A program made the translations under genes and the position numbers. The notes below the pieces were generated by a model. The model searched no databases. It worked only from the letters and a program-made list of their open reading frames with translations, and was not told the DNA's origin. From Anaeromyxobacter oryzae (GTDB lineage: Bacteria > Myxococcota > Myxococcia > Myxococcales > Anaeromyxobacteraceae), in the NCBI RefSeq assembly GCF_023169945.1, contig NZ_AP025591.1, positions 5,576,481 to 5,640,480 of the forward strand: a stretch of DNA of 64,000 nt, written 5' to 3'. Shown here piece after piece: positions 55,972-64,000 of this stretch (positions are counted from its first letter, which is position 1; every line of letters starts with the position of its first letter).

Positions 55972-57362
55972 ACGCCGCTCCGCTCCTGATCCTCGCCGCG
56001 CTCGCGTCCGCGCCGCCGCCCGCCAGCGCCCCGGAATCCGTCGACGTGCCCGGGTTCGGCAAGGTCGCGGTGCGCGCGCCCGCGGGGAGGCCGAAGCACG
56101 TCGTCGTCTTCCTCACCGGCGTGGGCGGGTGGGACGGCGACGCGGAGGGCCTCGCGCGCGGCCTCGCCGAGCGCGGCATGCTCGTGCTCGGGGTGGACAC
56201 GCCGAGGTGGGGCGAGCGCGTCCGCAAGGACCGGTGCTTCTACCCGGCGGGCGTCCTCGAGGAGGTCGCGCAGGGGGCGGAGAAGGTGCTTTCGCTCCCG
56301 AGCTACGAGCACCCGGTCCTGGTCGGCCACTCGCTGGGCGCGTCCGTCGCCTGGGCGGCGGTGGCCGAGGCGCCGCCCGGCACCTTCCGCGGCGCGGTGC
56401 TCGTCTCGATGTGCCCGTCGCTCCCGCTCCCGAGGCTGTGCAAGGGGAGCGGGCCCGCGCCGCGCGCGGCCGAGGGCGGCGACGTCGTCCCGCCGGCGAG
56501 GATCGGGGCGGCCGTCGCGGTCGTGAGCGGCGCTGACGATCGGACCTGCCCCGTGGCCGCGGCGGAGGCGTTCGCGCACGCCGTGCCCGGCGCGTCCTGG
56601 GAGCGCCTCGACGGCGTCGGCCACTCGACGGATCCGGCGGCGCCGTTCGCGGACGCGGTCGCGCGCGCGGCGGACCGGATGGAGCCCTCCGCGTCCCCGC
56701 CGCCGCCCCCGCACGCCGTGCCGGAGGGCGCGCCGGACGTGAGCGACCTGCCGGTCGTCGAGGTCCCGGCGGCGAAGGACGGCAACAGGTTCGCGGTGAT
56801 GCTCACCGGCGACGGCGGCTGGGTCGGGCTCGACAAGGACGTCGCGCGCACGCTGTCCGAGGCGGGCGTATCGGTCGTCGGCCTGGACTCGCTGCGCTAC
56901 TTCTGGAAGCACCGCAAGCAGGACGAGGCGGCGAGGGACGTCGGCCGGATCATCCAGCACTACCGGGCCGTCTGGCGTCGCCCCGACGCGATCCTGATCG
57001 GCTACTCGCGCGGCGCCGACATCGTGCCGTTCCTGCCGTCGAGGATGCCGGAGGACGCGCGGGCGTCGCTCGTCCTCGTCGCCATGCTCGCGCCGGGGAC
57101 CTACGCGGAGTTCGAGGTCCACGTCATCGATCTGTTCGCGAGCTTAAAGCGGAGCGACGCCACATCCACCGAGAAGGCGGTCCGGGGCTCGGGCGGGAAG
57201 ATCCCGATGCTGTGCGTGCAGGGCGCGAGCGAGAAGGACAGCCTGTGCCCGCGGATCGTGGATCTGCCGTTCGTGAAGCGGGTCGTCCTCCCGGGCGAGC
57301 ACCACTTCGACCACGACTATCCGAAGCTGGCGCGGGTCATCCTGGACGCCGCGGGGCCGTGA
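55968..57362 (+). CDS. VirJ/AcvB-like periplasmic hydrolase
   Basis: 464 aa from GTG 55968, overlapping the MprF-like stop. A signal peptide (LLILAALASAPPPASA) precedes two related alpha/beta-hydrolase halves: VVFLTGVGGWDGDAEGLARG with LVGHSLGASVAWAA, and MLTGDGGWVGLDKDVARTLS with IGYSRGADIVPF. The second half is the VirJ domain. In Agrobacterium and Rhizobium, AcvB pairs with LpiA and breaks down lysyl-phosphatidylglycerol. The same gene order here supports a lipid-turnover role. Confidence 0.87.
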   Translation: MNAAPLLILAALASAPPPASAPESVDVPGFGKVAVRAPAGRPKHVVVFLTGVGGWDGDAEGLARGLAERGMLVLGVDTPRWGERVRKDRCFYPAGVLEEVAQGAEKVLSLPSYEHPVLVGHSLGASVAWAAVAEAPPGTFRGAVLVSMCPSLPLPRLCKGSGPAPRAAEGGDVVPPARIGAAVAVVSGADDRTCPVAAAEAFAHAVPGASWERLDGVGHSTDPAAPFADAVARAADRMEPSASPPPPPHAVPEGAPDVSDLPVVEVPAAKDGNRFAVMLTGDGGWVGLDKDVARTLSEAGVSVVGLDSLRYFWKHRKQDEAARDVGRIIQHYRAVWRRPDAILIGYSRGADIVPFLPSRMPEDARASLVLVAMLAPGTYAEFEVHVIDLFASLKRSDATSTEKAVRGSGGKIPMLCVQGASEKDSLCPRIVDLPFVKRVVLPGEHHFDHDYPKLARVILDAAGP

Positions 57363-57365
57363 GCC

Positions 57366-57500
57366 GTCGCGCGCGAAGCGCGCGAGGTCGAGGTCCGACG
57401 GGGAGGGGGCCCCGCGCAGCGGGGAGGGGCGAAGCCCCTCAGCGCGGGACCGCCGCGCGAAGCGCGGCGAGGGCCCCGCGAAGCAGGGGTGGTGATTCGC
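57366..57500. repeat. Cluster of palindromic repeats after the VirJ-like gene
   Basis: Several hairpins centre on GCGAAGC: GCGCGAAGCGCGC (57370-57382), GGGGCGAAGCCCC (57426-57438), CGCCGCGCGAAGCGCGGCG (57451-57469), then GCGAAGCAGGGGTGG (57478-57492). The first palindrome and the AGCAGGGGTGG start recur near 59290-59390. The region probably acts as terminator for the lipid operon and belongs to a dispersed repeat family. Confidence 0.65.
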
Positions 57501-57564
57501 CACACTTCGTACGCGGCCCGGCGTCGACCTCGTGACCGCGGGGACCTGCGCGACCGTTGGCCAA

Positions 57565-57658
57565 GCGGGGAAGGGGCAGAGAGGAAGGGGGACGGCCGGG
57601 GCGGCGCCGCGGGGACGAGACGTCGCCGCGGGGATCGGCCTGCAAGAAGCCTGCGTCG
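57565..57658. repeat. Left inverted repeat flanking the HNH gene
   Basis: Its reverse complement, starting GCGACGCAGGCTTCTTGCAG then GCCGATCC, aligns with 59134-59229 over about 95 bp at roughly 75-80 percent identity. The first 28 bp are almost identical (one mismatch). The remainder shares GCCGTCCCC and a CT-rich tract. Confidence 0.7.
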
Positions 57659-57722
57659 CGACGACGGCGATGAGCCCGGCCGGCCGGAGGATCCGGGTGG
57701 CACTTCCGCGCGCGCCGATGGT

Positions 57723-58865
57723 TCAGGGTGGGCCGGTCAGAGCCGAGGCGGGAACGTCGAAGCGCGCACCCGCCGAGCCGGCGTCGCGGCGTCCCGTCAC
57801 CGCGGTCGCCTTGCGGGCCGGCGCGTACCTGTCCATCCATGCATCGCCGAAGATCTTCCGAGCGGCGAGCAAGTTGTGGCGAGCGCAGAGGAGGCGAACG
57901 TTCTCGATCGTCGATGGGCCGCCCAGGGCCTTCGGCTGGATGTGATCGTACTGGAGACGGTGGCGCGAGCCGCAGACGCCGCCGTTCTCGAGAGCCCATT
58001 GGCAGCAGCCGCCGTCCCGGACCCAGACCGCCCGCTTCACCTGCGCCGGGAGGTGGTCCGGCTTGGACGGCCGCCGCGCGCGCCGGGGCTTCTCGACCAG
58101 GCCCTTCCGCTTCTTGGCCCGGTCGAGCAGGAGATCGAGCGCGGCCTCGAGGATCACCTCGGTGCTCGCCCCCGGATGCGAGTGAGAGAGCGCGTCCCTG
58201 GCGTCGGCAACCTTCGCCTCGAACCGCTTCGTGATGGTGAGGTGCATCCGGCGGAGGTCGGCGGTGAGCGGCTCGAAGGTCGGCGGCGTCGTCCGGGAAA
58301 TCGGGTCGTTCACGGTTCGTGTGGCTACTTTGGCATCGACGAGTTCTGCCGGCGAACCGGGCGCAATGACACAGGCGGTCGCCCGCGCGCCGAGCTCGAG
58401 CGCTGCGGCGGGTTCGGGGTCGCGAGCCGGCGGCGGCGCCGCGACGCGAACGGTCGTCACGACCTCCCGGCGCGGAGGCCGCTCCACCGGCTTCAGCTCA
58501 GCGACGACCGACCGCGCCTCCTGCTTCGAGAGGTGGAGGAACCGGGGGATCACCTCGTACCGGTTCTCCGGCGTGAGCACCTGGGCGAGCTCACCGACGG
58601 TGGAGAGGCACAGCTTGCCGTCCTCGAGCGGCTCGACCAGCTCGGGGAAGCGCTGGATGAGCTCGGCGGCGGTCTTCCGGTAGAAGGCCGCGCTCTTCGA
58701 CAGCCCGAGCTCCCGGTTCAGGTAGGTGAAGAGGCTGGGGTAGCCGAGCTCGGCCCATAGCCGCTTCGCGTCGAAGTCGGCCAGGGCGACGAGGAAGGCC
58801 GCCATCGCGTGGTGCTCGCGGCGGAGGAGCTCGGAGAGGCGGATCGAGGAGTCGCGGGCGTTCAT
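57723..58865 (-). CDS. HNH endonuclease (DUF222-like N-terminal region)
   Basis: 380 aa. The N-terminal half (LRREHHAMAAFLVALADFDA, SLFTYLNRELGLSKSAAFYR) is helical and resembles DUF222-type HNH proteins of mobile or multicopy nature. The C-terminal HNH site shows KRAVWVRDGGCCQWALENGG, YDHIQPKALGGPSTIENVRL and LLCARHNLLAARKIFGDAW, with the H, N and H residues and CxxC-like cysteines. The gene stands alone between inverted repeats, so it may be, or have been, a mobile unit. Promoter not identified. Confidence 0.88.
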   Translation of the reverse strand: MNARDSSIRLSELLRREHHAMAAFLVALADFDAKRLWAELGYPSLFTYLNRELGLSKSAAFYRKTAAELIQRFPELVEPLEDGKLCLSTVGELAQVLTPENRYEVIPRFLHLSKQEARSVVAELKPVERPPRREVVTTVRVAAPPPARDPEPAAALELGARATACVIAPGSPAELVDAKVATRTVNDPISRTTPPTFEPLTADLRRMHLTITKRFEAKVADARDALSHSHPGASTEVILEAALDLLLDRAKKRKGLVEKPRRARRPSKPDHLPAQVKRAVWVRDGGCCQWALENGGVCGSRHRLQYDHIQPKALGGPSTIENVRLLCARHNLLAARKIFGDAWMDRYAPARKATAVTGRRDAGSAGARFDVPASALTGPP

Positions 58866-59133
58866 GCGGGCATCGTCTCACGCGTATTCTCACCCTCCGG
58901 AAACGCTCGGATTCGAGCACTGGCGCGAGAATTGGCGAGCCGCCTCGCGCCGGGGTTCGGACGCCGCTCGCGACGCGCAACGCGCGCGGAGCGCTGCGGG
59001 AGAGGCGTCCTCGCGTGGGCGCGACGCGCGATCCGCGAAAGCGCCGGAGACGTGTCAACCGCCCGACGCGATCGGTTGGGTTCCCCTGAAAGCGCTCGCG
59101 CCCCCCGCGCTCCGCCGCGACCTCTGCGGTCGC

Positions 59134-59229
59134 TGCGACGCAGGCTTCTTGGAGGCCGATCCACACGGCCGACGTTTCCCCAGCGCGGCCCCCGCCTCGG
59201 CCGTCCCCTCTTCTTCTCAGCCCTCTTCA
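59134..59229. repeat. Right inverted repeat flanking the HNH gene
   Basis: Begins GCGACGCAGGCTTCTTGGAG then GCCGATCC and continues to a CT-rich tract; inverted with respect to 57565-57658. The pair encloses 57659-59133. Confidence 0.7.
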
Positions 59230-59289
59230 CGTCCGCCGACCGAGCCCGCTCGGGCGTGAGGCGCCCGCCGTCGACGAGTTGTGACGAAT

Positions 59290-59397
59290 CATGAGGAAGC
59301 AGGGGTGGGCCCCCGGCGAGCTCTGCTCGCCGGGGCGGGGCGGCACGCCCCGTTCGATCTTGCAGTGAGCCTTCGCGCGCGAAGCGCGCGAGGAGGC
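59290..59397. repeat. Dispersed hairpin element between HNH region and asnS
   Basis: Reads AAGCAGGGGTGGGCCCC, a hairpin GGCGAGCTCTGCTCGCC, then GGGGCGGGGC, followed by GCGCGAAGCGCGCGAGG. Same build as 17881-17938, and its last part repeats 57370-57386. It ends next to the asnS stop. The rest of 58866-59397 has no gene I can support. Confidence 0.65.
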
Positions 59398-60702
<1,305 letters not shown>

Positions 60703-60804
60703 GTCGGCGGTTCCCCCGGGTGCCTGACTTGAAAGTGGACTGGCGGCGCGGGGAATATAGCCCAGCCCGCCTCCGCCCGCCTCGGGGACGCGGCCCCCTC
60801 GCGC

Positions 60805-61596
60805 ATGCCCGGCCCCTCCCTGAACCTCGCGAACCACCCGCCCTGGGTGCTCGCGTCGCGCCACTTCAACGACGATCCGCGTCCCGTGGAGCTGCAGGGC
60901 GTCCGGCAGGCGAACCGCGGCCTCTTCGAGCGGCTCGACGCGCTGGCGGCGCCGGAGGAAAGGGCCCGGGTGTTCCACGACTGGGTGTCGGTCCGGTTCC
61001 AGCTCCACCACTGGCAGGCGCAGGCCACCGACGGCGCGCGCCGCGCCCTGCGGAACAGCTACGTCCGGTTCCTGCGCGGGTGGGGCGTCGACGCGTCCTC
61101 GATCGAGGGCGCGGTGCTGAAGGGATGGGTCGAGAGCCGGTTCGGGATCACGCCGACGTTCCACCACGCGCGGATCGCCGGCGTCGAGGACGAGGCGTAC
61201 CAGCGGTACGCGGCCGACCGGACCCGGGGGAGCGCGCGGACCAGCGCGATCCTGTCGCAGCTCGACCTCGTTTACGAGTTCACCCAGTACGAGCTGGCGC
61301 GGCGCTTCCCGGGCGAGCGCTGGCGCACGCTCTGGCGCGGCGTGCACGGGGAGGAGGAGGACGCCGTGCTCGAGCGGGAAGGGCGGCGCGACCTCGTGGT
61401 GCGCCTCAACAACCTCTCGTCCTTCACCGACGACGCCGAGCGGGCGTGGGAGTTCGGCTACGCGGTGTGGCAGGCGCGCGTGCCGCTCGCGAAGGTCTTC
61501 TTCTTCTCGGGCCTGCTCCCCGACAGCCTGCTCCGCGGCGAGCGCGAGTGGCTGGTCGTGGGCGGCGAGTACCGGGTGACGCGGCTCGCGGGATGA
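60805..61596 (+). CDS. draT: Dinitrogenase reductase ADP-ribosyltransferase DraT
   Basis: 263 aa. Matches Dra[80 protein letters not shown] and [20 protein letters not shown], the last holding the likely catalytic Glu. DraT ADP-ribosylates NifH when ammonium rises or energy falls, switching nitrogenase off. It implies nif genes elsewhere. draG lies 1.6 kb away on the other strand. Confidence 0.92.
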   Translation: MPGPSLNLANHPPWVLASRHFNDDPRPVELQGVRQANRGLFERLDALAAPEERARVFHDWVSVRFQLHHWQAQATDGARRALRNSYVRFLRGWGVDASSIEGAVLKGWVESRFGITPTFHHARIAGVEDEAYQRYAADRTRGSARTSAILSQLDLVYEFTQYELARRFPGERWRTLWRGVHGEEEDAVLEREGRRDLVVRLNNLSSFTDDAERAWEFGYAVWQARVPLAKVFFFSGLLPDSLLRGEREWLVVGGEYRVTRLAG

Positions 61597-61603
61597 CGAG
61601 ACG

Positions 61604-61643
61604 CGACGAGGGCGCCGCGGCACGGAGCCGGGCGCCCTCGTCG
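61604..61643. terminator. Bidirectional terminator between draT and the porin gene
   Basis: A perfect 13-bp stem CGACGAGGGCGCC (61604-61616) / GGCGCCCTCGTCG (61631-61643) with a 14-base loop, between two convergent stop codons. No T-tract. Confidence 0.6.
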
Positions 61644-61664
61644 ACGAGGCCGTGACGGCGATCG

Positions 61665-62900
61665 CTAGAAGCGGTAGGCGACGCCGAGGTCGAACGCGAC
61701 CTGGGACATCTCGGTCGTGTACGCGGAGATCCCCTGGGCGGGGTTCGACCCGGAGAGCTTCGCGGTCGGCACGTACATCGCCGCGACGTTCACCGTGAGG
61801 TCTCCGAACGCGTAGCCCGCGCCGGCGGTGAAGTGGTGCTCGGCGACGGCCGGGAACGCGATGTTCTCGAACGCGCGCGACTTGTCGAGCGGCATCTTCC
61901 CGTAGTTGTACCCGGCGCGGAGCTTGAGCGACTGCGTGGCCGCGACCTCGGCGCCGACCTTGAGGACCCACTGGTCGGTCCAGCTCATGTTCCACGCCTG
62001 GGCGCCGGTGACCTGCGGGTTCGTCGTGAACTCGGGCTTGTTCGCGCCGTTGGTCTGGGACCAGTCGATCCACTCCACGTCGGCGGCGACGAGCAGCATC
62101 TCGAAGGGCCGCACCGCGGCACCGAGCGTCACCATCTGCGGCTGGTCGAAGTCGAGCTTCTCCTTGCCGCCGGGGACCGTCACCATCGTGCCCGACCCCG
62201 GGTCGAAGATGCTGTGCGACGGGATGTTCCACTCGAAGCTCTGGAACGAGCTCTTCGTCTCGTACGCGAGGCCGAGGGTCACGGCGTCGACCGGCGAGTA
62301 GGCGAGGCCCACCGTGGCGCCGTAGCCGAACGCGCCCTGCGTGGCGCGGGGGAGCATGCCCATCCCGCCGGCGACCTCGTACTTCATCGTCGCGTACATG
62401 AGGTTCACCGAGGCGCCGACGGAGAGCCCCTTCGCGAGCCGGTAGGACGCGGCCGGCGCGATCCGCATGTTCATGTAGGAGGTGAAGGTCTTCCCGCCGT
62501 AGAGGTCGGCGGGGTAGTCGACGCCCATGCCCGACACGCCCACGGCCGCGAGGCCGACGGTGAGCTCGTCGGTGGACGGCAGCACGAGGCCGAGCGTCGG
62601 GATGTAGGAGGCGCCGCGGTCCGAGCTCATCGAGCTCCCGGAGGCGGCGCCGCTCGCGTCGTACTTCACCGAGGGGTTGAAGAAGCTGCCCGAGAGATCG
62701 GTCCGGCGCTGCAGCGCGGAGAGGCCCGCCGGGTTGGTGACGATGGTCGCGGCGTCGAGCGGCGCCGCGACGCTCGCGCCGCCCATCGCGTCCTGGACCG
62801 GGCCGAAGCCGATCATGCGCATGCCGTTCGTGGCGCGGGCGCTCGTCGCGGCGAGCGCGAGCGCCGCGACGACGGTGAGTCGGACGAGGCTGCTCTTCAT
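61665..62900 (-). CDS. FadL/OmpP1/TodX-type outer-membrane protein
   Basis: 411 aa from ATG 62900, with GGGAGA upstream. Signal peptide [20 protein letters not shown] then ARA, and mature start [20 protein letters not shown], the FadL N-terminal hatch pattern ([20 protein letters not shown]). Amphipathic strands continue to the C-terminal VAYRF, a beta-barrel insertion signal. It imports hydrophobic compounds such as fatty acids or aromatics. Placed between draT and draG without obvious functional link. Confidence 0.92.
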   Translation of the reverse strand: MKSSLVRLTVVAALALAATSARATNGMRMIGFGPVQDAMGGASVAAPLDAATIVTNPAGLSALQRRTDLSGSFFNPSVKYDASGAASGSSMSSDRGASYIPTLGLVLPSTDELTVGLAAVGVSGMGVDYPADLYGGKTFTSYMNMRIAPAASYRLAKGLSVGASVNLMYATMKYEVAGGMGMLPRATQGAFGYGATVGLAYSPVDAVTLGLAYETKSSFQSFEWNIPSHSIFDPGSGTMVTVPGGKEKLDFDQPQMVTLGAAVRPFEMLLVAADVEWIDWSQTNGANKPEFTTNPQVTGAQAWNMSWTDQWVLKVGAEVAATQSLKLRAGYNYGKMPLDKSRAFENIAFPAVAEHHFTAGAGYAFGDLTVNVAAMYVPTAKLSGSNPAQGISAYTTEMSQVAFDLGVAYRF

Positions 62901-63208
62901 GGCGTCTCCCTGTGGTGGACCGCGGCGCGCCGGGGGGCGGGAACCGGGTCGCGTGGTGGACCGGGAGCCGAGCGTCACCGCGAAGCTCCCCCGCGGAACG
63001 GGTCCGCGCGTGCGATGACTCTAGGATGTTGCGAAGTAGCAAGATCGCTAGATCGTTCCATGCGGCGACGTGCCGCGCACAGCGCCAGCCCGATCGTGAT
63101 CGCGACGCAAGCGCTGCGCCGTCTGCGTCGGGTGCTCGGGCCGCGCACGCAACGGGTGCGTCGCCGGCGCGTGGCCAGATGTGCGCGCCGGGGCGAGAGC
63201 GGCGCGGC
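62901..63208. other. 308-bp intergenic stretch between porin and draG
   Basis: It holds no gene I can support. Around 63030-63060 it is locally AT-richer, with a short palindrome GATCGCTAGATC; this may mark the promoter of the porin gene, but no clear -35/-10 pair is visible. Confidence 0.4.
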
Positions 63209-64000
63209 TCAGCGCGCGCGCGCGAGCGGGGAGAGGTCGACGAGCCTCACGGCGAGCCGCTCCAGCTCCGCGAGCGCGGCGGTGTCCATCCTCCGCAGCC
63301 AGCGCCGCGGGATGCCGTCGAGCCCGTAGTAGGCGCCGGCGACGGCGCCCGCGATCGCGCCGGTCGTGTCGGCGTCGCCGCCCTGGTTCACCGTCGCGAC
63401 GAGGCAGTCCTCGAACGACCGCGTCGTGAACAGGTGGTGGAGCACGGTCTGGAGCGTGTCGACGACGTACCCGGTCGCCAGCCCGCGGTACGGCTCGAAC
63501 CGGAACGCCGGGAACCGCTCGACGAGCAGGTCCGCCTCGCGGCGCAGCCGGACCATCGAGAGACCGAGCACCGCGAGCTGCGCCATCCGCCCGAGCGTCG
63601 CGCACGCCGCGTCCGAGAACGGGTGGTTGTGCGTGAGGTGCGCCTGGGCGACCTGGCACCGGTCGAGGAGCGCCTCGTCGCCGAGCGCGAGCAGCGCCAC
63701 CGGCAGCGTCCGCATCGCCGCGCCGTTCCCGGCGTCCCACTCGTTGGGCGGGGTCTCGAGCTGGCCGTCGAGGATGTAGCTCCGCAGCCCCTTCCTCACG
63801 GTGCTGCCCACGTCCACCGGCCGCCCGCGCATCCACGCGGACAGCGCGTCCGCGATCCCGCGCAGGTCGAACCCGCCCGCCGCGTCGACCGCCCGCGCGA
63901 TGCAGCGGGACATCTCGGTGTCGTCGGTGAAGCACCCGGGCCGGAGGTGGAGCCACCCGCCACCCGTCATCTCGCGGTGGACACGGTGCTTCGCGCGGAT
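63209..64000 (-). CDS. draG: ADP-ribosyl-dinitrogenase reductase hydrolase DraG (5' partial)
   Basis: The frame continues past the ATG at 63970 to the window edge, reading [20 protein letters not shown], so the true start is beyond 64000. ADP-ribosylglycohydrolase signatures: [15 protein letters not shown] (metal ligands D-D-T-E) and [20 protein letters not shown] (D-x-D-T metal site). DraG removes ADP-ribose from NifH and reactivates nitrogenase, opposing DraT. A general glycohydrolase is possible, but the nearby draT favours DraG. Confidence 0.9.
   Translation of the reverse strand: MRAKHRVHREMTGGGWLHLRPGCFTDDTEMSRCIARAVDAAGGFDLRGIADALSAWMRGRPVDVGSTVRKGLRSYILDGQLETPPNEWDAGNGAAMRTLPVALLALGDEALLDRCQVAQAHLTHNHPFSDAACATLGRMAQLAVLGLSMVRLRREADLLVERFPAFRFEPYRGLATGYVVDTLQTVLHHLFTTRSFEDCLVATVNQGGDADTTGAIAGAVAGAYYGLDGIPRRWLRRMDTAALAELERLAVRLVDLSPLARAR

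Noticed and set aside
60729-60761. TTGAAA and TATAGC as a draT promoter
   Set aside because: The spacing is 21 bp, too long for a sigma-70 promoter.

Overview
The window is a very GC-rich bacterial chromosome segment. Codon third positions are almost all G or C, and genes are packed in short, often 4-bp-overlapping operons. The gene set suggests a deltaproteobacterium/myxobacterium of the Anaeromyxobacter type: a NapC/NirT multihaem cytochrome, a DraT/DraG pair, a receptor-less chemotaxis operon with a HEAT-repeat protein, polyphosphate kinase, and a yceD-rpmF-plsX-fab operon. This assignment is an inference from gene content, not a database match.

Layout. 1-5.3 kb: a glutamate-synthase-like oxidoreductase fused to rubrerythrin, two related exported proteins, an acetyltransferase and a GcvR-like ACT protein. 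5.3-8.7 kb: MsrB, a membrane histidine kinase, and two zinc-ribbon membrane proteins, one lacking an ordinary start codon. 8.8-10.8 kb: a repeat island with a 35-bp tandem array, a 266-bp direct duplication carrying a GGTAAC hexamer repeat, and an IS110-family element inserted in the second duplicate. 11.1-16.9 kb: a leftward polysaccharide operon (deacetylase, two glycosyltransferases, Gfo/Idh oxidoreductase, epimerase). 17-25.5 kb: haemolysin III, SDR, GIY-YIG protein, rubrerythrin, polyphosphate kinase, GT39-type membrane transferase, a frameshifted TonB-like gene and tRNA-Arg(CCG). 25.6-29.7 kb: tetrahaem cytochrome plus membrane partner, a huge cysteine-knot-like lipoprotein and a LuxR-type response regulator. 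29.9-36.1 kb: yceD-rpmF-plsX-fabH-fabD-fabG-acpP-fabF. 36.3-44.4 kb: a lipoprotein, then rpiB, glyA, nrdR, ribD-ribE-ribBA-ribH and nusB. 44.5-53.4 kb: chemotaxis operon cheA-AAA ATPase-cheW-cheW-HEAT-cheR-cheB-cheY. 53.4-57.4 kb: MprF-like lysyl-lipid synthase with VirJ/AcvB-like partner. 57.4-59.4 kb: an HNH gene between inverted repeats. 59.4-64 kb: asnS, draT, a FadL-type porin and draG (cut by the window end).

The most striking observation is in the IS110 element. Its roughly 190-bp non-coding end folds as a bridge RNA on paper. Two 7-nt guides in one loop match the two halves of the actual insertion site around a shared CT core, and a second loop matches the element's own ends. The unoccupied site is still present in the neighbouring duplicate.
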